DNA of 64,000 bases from the NCBI GenBank assembly GCA_031384605.1, contig JANNAT010000087.1, positions 18,658 through 82,657 of the forward strand, read 5' to 3'. Below the pieces are notes generated by a model. It saw only the letters and a program-made list of their open reading frames with translations, did no database searches and was not told where the DNA came from. Both the position numbers and the translations under genes were made by a program. Numbering within the stretch: the stretch's first letter is position 1; the number at the start of each line of letters is the position of its first letter. Origin of the DNA: JANNAT01 sp031384605. GTDB lineage: Bacteria; Pseudomonadota; Alphaproteobacteria; Rhodobacterales; Rhodobacteraceae. This document shows positions 61,115-64,000 of this stretch, in pieces.

Positions 61115-61780
61115 ATGACGGATCTTTCGCCTTTGGGGCTGCCTGGGATTTCGAAGAAGCTGCGCGTGGCGGTGCTGGTCGATGGGGATAATTTTCCTCA
61201 TTCAGAGGTCCGCAAACTTGAGGCGCTGGCCGCTACAATGGGTGAGGTGGTCATCCGCAGAGTTTTCGGCGATGTGAAAAAAGTGGGTGGCTGGCCAGAA
61301 GCGGGATGCTATCAAATGCTTCATTGCGATAGCTCATCCGGGAAGAAAAATTTGGCTGACATGCAGTTGGCAGTTGCTGCATTAGATATGGCGCATCGAG
61401 GGCTTGCTACCGGGATTGTCATCGCATCGGATGACCGTGATTTTCAGCCTGTTATTCAATATCTGATCGAAACGGGCCTTGTCGTGCTGCGCCTTCGCAA
61501 GCCAGTTAACGTAGAATTGCCGCCGACCGAACCAGCGGTGATCACGCGGCCAATTGCGAAGCAAACGGCGTTAACTGCGGTGGATCAAGCCCTAAAGGCC
61601 GCTTTCTGTGATTGTCCGAAGGGCCTAACCTTGTTCGCAATTGGTTCAACGTTGAAAGGTGGAACCGTAAAATCGCAAACAGGAAAGAAAACCTGGCGAG
61701 CGTATTTTGCGTCGAATACGGGGCGCTATGTGATGGAAGGAACTGGCAGGGCAACCTTGGTGCGCCTTAAATCCCCCTAA
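61115..61780 (+). CDS. NYN domain protein with C-terminal OST-HTH/LOTUS-like domain
   Basis: The 221-residue protein has an N-terminal NYN nuclease domain: VAVLVDGDNFPHSEVRKLEAL near residues 18-38, KNLADMQLAVAALDMA near 78-93 and IVIASDDRDFQPVIQYLIETG near 101-121, providing the expected acidic residues. After a short linker the C-terminus (about 150-221) has FAIGSTLKGG and ASNTGRYVMEGTGRATLVRL, resembling the OST-HTH/LOTUS RNA-binding domain that is often fused to NYN. It is unrelated in detail to the NYN gene at 17.9 kb. It overlaps the convergent TetR gene by four bases. Confidence 0.78.
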   Translation: MTDLSPLGLPGISKKLRVAVLVDGDNFPHSEVRKLEALAATMGEVVIRRVFGDVKKVGGWPEAGCYQMLHCDSSSGKKNLADMQLAVAALDMAHRGLATGIVIASDDRDFQPVIQYLIETGLVVLRLRKPVNVELPPTEPAVITRPIAKQTALTAVDQALKAAFCDCPKGLTLFAIGSTLKGGTVKSQTGKKTWRAYFASNTGRYVMEGTGRATLVRLKSP

Positions 61781-62400
61781 TCCCGCACCCCATACCGCGC
61801 CATGAACATGGCCACTGCGCCGTCGATGATCCGCTGGGCGTCTTTGGGGGTGCAACAGGGGGCCGCACCAAAGATCATCCGGTCTTGCAAATCGGCTTTG
61901 CACAGCTGCGCGAACTGATCAGCGGCCAGATCGACGTCGTCGATATCCAATTCACCACGCGCCATGGCATAGCGCATATAATGTGACAGCCGCGCCCGGA
62001 TCAGCAATGGCCCCGAATGGTAAAATTCATGCGCCAGCGTTGGAAAGTTCTCGGCCTCTGACACCGCAATCCGGTAAATGCGTTGCCCCAGGTCAGAGGT
62101 GAAAAACGCGATGATTTTCTCGGCCGCAAGGCGCAACAAATCGGCAGCAGGGGCGTTCACATCTATTTGCGCCTCGGCCTCTGCGGTTTGGCGGCGGCAT
62201 TCGACCGTGGCAATTTCCATAAACAGCAACCGCTTATCGGGAAAATAGGCATATAGCGTGGCTTTGGAAACGCCCGCTTCGCGCGCGATGTCATCAACGG
62301 ACGCCCGTTCAAATCCATCGCGCAAAAAGACCGTCCGCGCGCCTTCCAGCACCTGATCGAATTTCCGGCCTTTGACGATAAGTTGCGGTTTCGCGCCCAC
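61777..62400 (-). CDS. TetR/AcrR family regulator
   Basis: The 207-residue protein has an N-terminal TetR DNA-binding domain, RTVFLRDGFERASVDDIAREAGVSKATLYAYFPDKRLLF near residues 22-60, with the recognition helix in VSKATLYAYF. A C-terminal TetR_C-type domain follows with CCTPKDAQRIIDGAVAMFMARYG. It is the second gene after a small secreted-protein gene, 56 bases apart on the same strand. The twin TGAACT-N4-AGTTCA sites before that gene are good candidates for its own operators. Confidence 0.88.
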   Translation of the reverse strand: MGAKPQLIVKGRKFDQVLEGARTVFLRDGFERASVDDIAREAGVSKATLYAYFPDKRLLFMEIATVECRRQTAEAEAQIDVNAPAADLLRLAAEKIIAFFTSDLGQRIYRIAVSEAENFPTLAHEFYHSGPLLIRARLSHYMRYAMARGELDIDDVDLAADQFAQLCKADLQDRMIFGAAPCCTPKDAQRIIDGAVAMFMARYGVRD

Positions 62401-62456
62401 TGTGATCTCCCCGCTTTAGTCTAGACCGGCGCGGGGCGACGCGGCAAGGTGTGGTA

Positions 62457-62636
62457 TTATTCCGGGACAGGGCAATCGGGGGTGCCAAGCTGCGCGGGAT
62501 CAATGCAGGCTTGGGTAATGGGTGCCGGCGCTTCTTCGGGCCAGGTCAGGTTCGGCATGGAAATGTCGACAGAAAAGGCCAGGGACGGCGAGGCGAACAG
62601 GGCAAGCGTAAACAGCGAAGCAAAGAAGGTTTTCAT
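62457..62636 (-). CDS. Small secreted protein
   Basis: The 59-residue protein has a clear signal peptide (MKTFFASLFTLALFASPSLA) and a short mature part of about 39 residues, rich in Pro and acidic residues with two Cys (QACIDP and PDCPVPE) that could form a disulfide. ATG 62636 is chosen; an upstream in-frame ATG at 62669 would spoil the signal. No family is recognised. It precedes the TetR gene and diverges from mbfA, so both are likely under the same control region. Confidence 0.7.
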   Translation of the reverse strand: MKTFFASLFTLALFASPSLAFSVDISMPNLTWPEEAPAPITQACIDPAQLGTPDCPVPE

Positions 62637-62652
62637 ATCATTGTCCTTATTC

Positions 62653-62724
62653 TGAACTATGGAGTTCACAATAAGTGAACTGATTCGTTTAGTTTGACAA
62701 GCCTATTTTGAACTATTCAGTTCA
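62653..62724. promoter_or_regulatory. Twin 16-bp palindromic operators
   Basis: TGAACTATGGAGTTCA (62653-62668) and TGAACTATTCAGTTCA (62709-62724) share arms TGAACT/AGTTCA with a 4-base centre, 56 bp apart. A third TGAACT half-site lies between, at 62676-62681. A TTGACA at 62694-62699 is just before the second copy. The arrangement suggests a dimeric repressor covering promoters of both divergent transcripts. The nearby TetR protein is the obvious candidate. Confidence 0.7.
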
Positions 62725-62763
62725 GAACGATTTTGACCTTTTCATTTCGATCAGAACTCCTAA

Positions 62764-62780
62764 ATTAGAATTATTCTAAT
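62764..62780. promoter_or_regulatory. Irr-box-like iron control element before mbfA
   Basis: ATTAGAATTATTCTAAT is a palindrome matching the alphaproteobacterial iron control element consensus TTTAGAA-N3-TTCTAAA at the inner 12 positions (TTAGAA-N3-TTCTAA). It ends 11 bases before the mbfA ATG, overlapping the likely ribosome-site upstream edge, a position suited to repression. Irr represses mbfA under low iron in Agrobacterium and Bradyrhizobium, so family and site agree. Confidence 0.8.
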
Positions 62781-62791
62781 AAAGGTGTGTG

Positions 62792-63769
62792 ATGATCCCC
62801 CTATTCTCTTATCGCAAGCGGTTTGCCGACCTGTCTGAACAAGAGGTTTTGGCGCTGGCCATTTCATCCGAGGAAGATGATGGCCAGATTTACCGCAGCT
62901 ATGCCGACAAATTACGCGCCGATTATCCGGCATCGGCGGCGGTGTTTGATGGGATGGCAGCGGAAGAAGATCAACATCGCGTCCGGCTGATTGATCTGCA
63001 TGTGGCCCGGTTCGGACAGGTTATTCCGCTGATCAGGCGGGAACATGTGGCGGGATTTTATGCGCGCAATCCCGTGTGGCTGACCGAAAATCTGGGGCTT
63101 GATAAAATTCGGGCCGAGGCGCGGCAGATGGAGGTGCAGGCAGCCGCGTTCTATCTTAAAGCCGCGGCGCGCAGCCCGGATGCGGCCACGCGCAAATTGT
63201 TGGGCGATCTGGCGGCGGCGGAATCGGGGCATGTGTCTGCCGCCGACGCTCTTGCGTCAACGCATTTGGACGGTGCAGCGCGCGATGCCGAAGATCAGGG
63301 CGCGCAACGGCAGTTCATCCTGACGTGGGTACAGCCAGGCCTGGCCGGATTGATGGATGGATCAGTGTCGACACTTGCACCGATCTTTGCGACCGCATTT
63401 GCCACGCAAAATACCTGGACAACGTTTCTGGTCGGGTTGGCGGCGTCGGTCGGGGCGGGCATTTCGATGGGCTTTACCGAAGCCGCCCATGATGACGGGG
63501 TTTTGTCGGGGCGAGGCAGCCCATGGAAGCGCGGGTTGGCCAGCGGTTTGATGACCACACTTGGGGGATTGGGCCACGCACTGCCCTATCTGATTGCCGA
63601 TTTCTGGACAGCGACAACCGTGGCGATGGTGGTGGTATTTGTGGAACTTTGGGCGATTGCATGGATACAAAACAGGTTCATGCAGACGCCGTTTTTGCGC
63701 GCGATTCTGCAGGTGGTGCTTGGGGGTGCTTTGGTCTTTGCGGCAGGCGTGTTGATCGGGGGCGGCTAA
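62792..63769 (+). CDS. mbfA: Membrane-bound ferritin-like iron exporter MbfA
   Basis: The 325-residue protein is a fusion. An N-terminal ferritin-like (rubrerythrin) domain (about 10-160) has iron-site motifs SSEEDDGQIY, AAEEDQHRVRL, QMEVQAAAFY and AAESGHVSAAD. A C-terminal VIT1/CCC1-type membrane domain (about 175-325) has LAGLMDGSVSTLAPIFATAF and SMGFTEAAHDDG. MbfA proteins export iron or manganese under excess metal. ATG 62792, preceded by AAAGG, is preferred over GTG 62789. An Irr-type palindrome and twin operators lie upstream. Confidence 0.92.
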   Translation: MIPLFSYRKRFADLSEQEVLALAISSEEDDGQIYRSYADKLRADYPASAAVFDGMAAEEDQHRVRLIDLHVARFGQVIPLIRREHVAGFYARNPVWLTENLGLDKIRAEARQMEVQAAAFYLKAAARSPDAATRKLLGDLAAAESGHVSAADALASTHLDGAARDAEDQGAQRQFILTWVQPGLAGLMDGSVSTLAPIFATAFATQNTWTTFLVGLAASVGAGISMGFTEAAHDDGVLSGRGSPWKRGLASGLMTTLGGLGHALPYLIADFWTATTVAMVVVFVELWAIAWIQNRFMQTPFLRAILQVVLGGALVFAAGVLIGGG

Positions 63770-63838
63770 CGCGTTGCGATATATGGGGCAGATCACGGTC
63801 CAAGGCTTGAACATGGCAAGCCGGCATGAAACGCTGCG

Positions 63839-64000
63839 ATGATGCTGCCAATCCTTCTCAAAACCCTGCCGTTCTTTGCGGTCATTGGCCTTGGCTTTGC
63901 TGCAGGGCGCACGCAGTTTTTTTCCCAAGATGCCACCGCCTATCTGACCAAATTTGTGTTCTATTTTGCCCTGTCCGCCATGCTGTTCGGCTTTGCAGCC
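63839..64000 (+). CDS. AEC (auxin efflux carrier) family transporter, partial
   Basis: A frame beginning MMLPILLKTLPFFAVIGLGF at 63839 runs off the window end after 54 codons. It shows the AEC/YfdV-like first helix (FFAVIGLGFAAGR), the AYLTKFVFYFALSAMLF second helix, and a short loop between. The start codon is followed in two positions by ATG, so 63842 is also possible. It starts 70 bases after mbfA on the same strand. Substrate is unknown. Confidence 0.8.
   Translation, partial: MMLPILLKTLPFFAVIGLGFAAGRTQFFSQDATAYLTKFVFYFALSAMLFGFAA

Overview
The window looks like chromosomal DNA of an alphaproteobacterium of the Rhodobacteraceae, most likely the marine Roseobacter group. The indicators are ChvG/ChvI next to pckA and a short HPr kinase, a methylsuccinyl-CoA dehydrogenase of the ethylmalonyl-CoA pathway, three tandem deformylase genes before fmt, leuC/leuD/leuB scattered over 9 kb, an Irr-type iron box before mbfA, and AT-rich TTCGAA palindromes between GC-rich genes. 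The assignment rests on gene content and order, not on rRNA. No rRNA, CRISPR, integrase or transposase was seen. One tRNA (Pro, CGG) is present.

Layout. 0-7 kb: hprK-chvG-chvI (minus) diverge from pckA (plus), followed by mcd. 6.7-17.7 kb: mostly minus-strand housekeeping genes (MFS transporter, recO, DUF1491, era-rnc-lepB, acpS-pdxJ, DUF2062, rel, rpoZ, folK). 17.9-20.4 kb: plus-strand NYN protein, YqaA-like protein, ispH and rnhA. 20.4-25.2 kb: a visibly AT-richer island of four sugar-transfer or methylation genes (FkbM methyltransferase, two DXD glycosyltransferase-like proteins, and a GT2 protein with a methyltransferase-like C-terminus). 25.2-31 kb: small regulator and membrane genes, fmt with three deformylase genes, a C-S lyase, an L,D-transpeptidase, and an unannotated-type 26-residue membrane peptide with its own terminator. 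31.1-34.6 kb: smc.

34.7-37.3 kb is a decay zone. It holds a membrane AraC regulator with an in-frame amber codon, a divergent alpha/beta hydrolase with an AG-duplication frameshift that cuts off its catalytic His, and a GFA-family gene missing its first zinc site. 37.4-43.4 kb returns to housekeeping and envelope genes (rppH, ctpA, envC-like, gpmI, rlmH, rsfS). 43.8-53.2 kb carries leuC, leuD and leuB, interrupted by a head-to-head HupE/DUF4198 pair whose start codons overlap, by a membrane protein plus nuclease-like pair, and by an SDR/LysR divergon. 53.3-58.6 kb has two EamA transporters around tRNA-Pro, an ornithine-cyclodeaminase-like gene, a HAD hydrolase and a Tat molybdopterin/cytochrome b pair. 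58.8-61.8 kb is accD-folC and a NYN-LOTUS-like protein. The window ends with an iron-export divergon (TetR, small secreted protein, mbfA) carrying twin operators and an Irr box, then the start of an AEC transporter.

No clear new defence or mobile system was found. The observations most worth a second look are the mbfA/TetR control region, the decay zone, the catalytically degenerate third deformylase, the overlapping divergent start codons, the pckA and mcd promoter repeats, the small ORF after smc, and the GT2-methyltransferase fusion.
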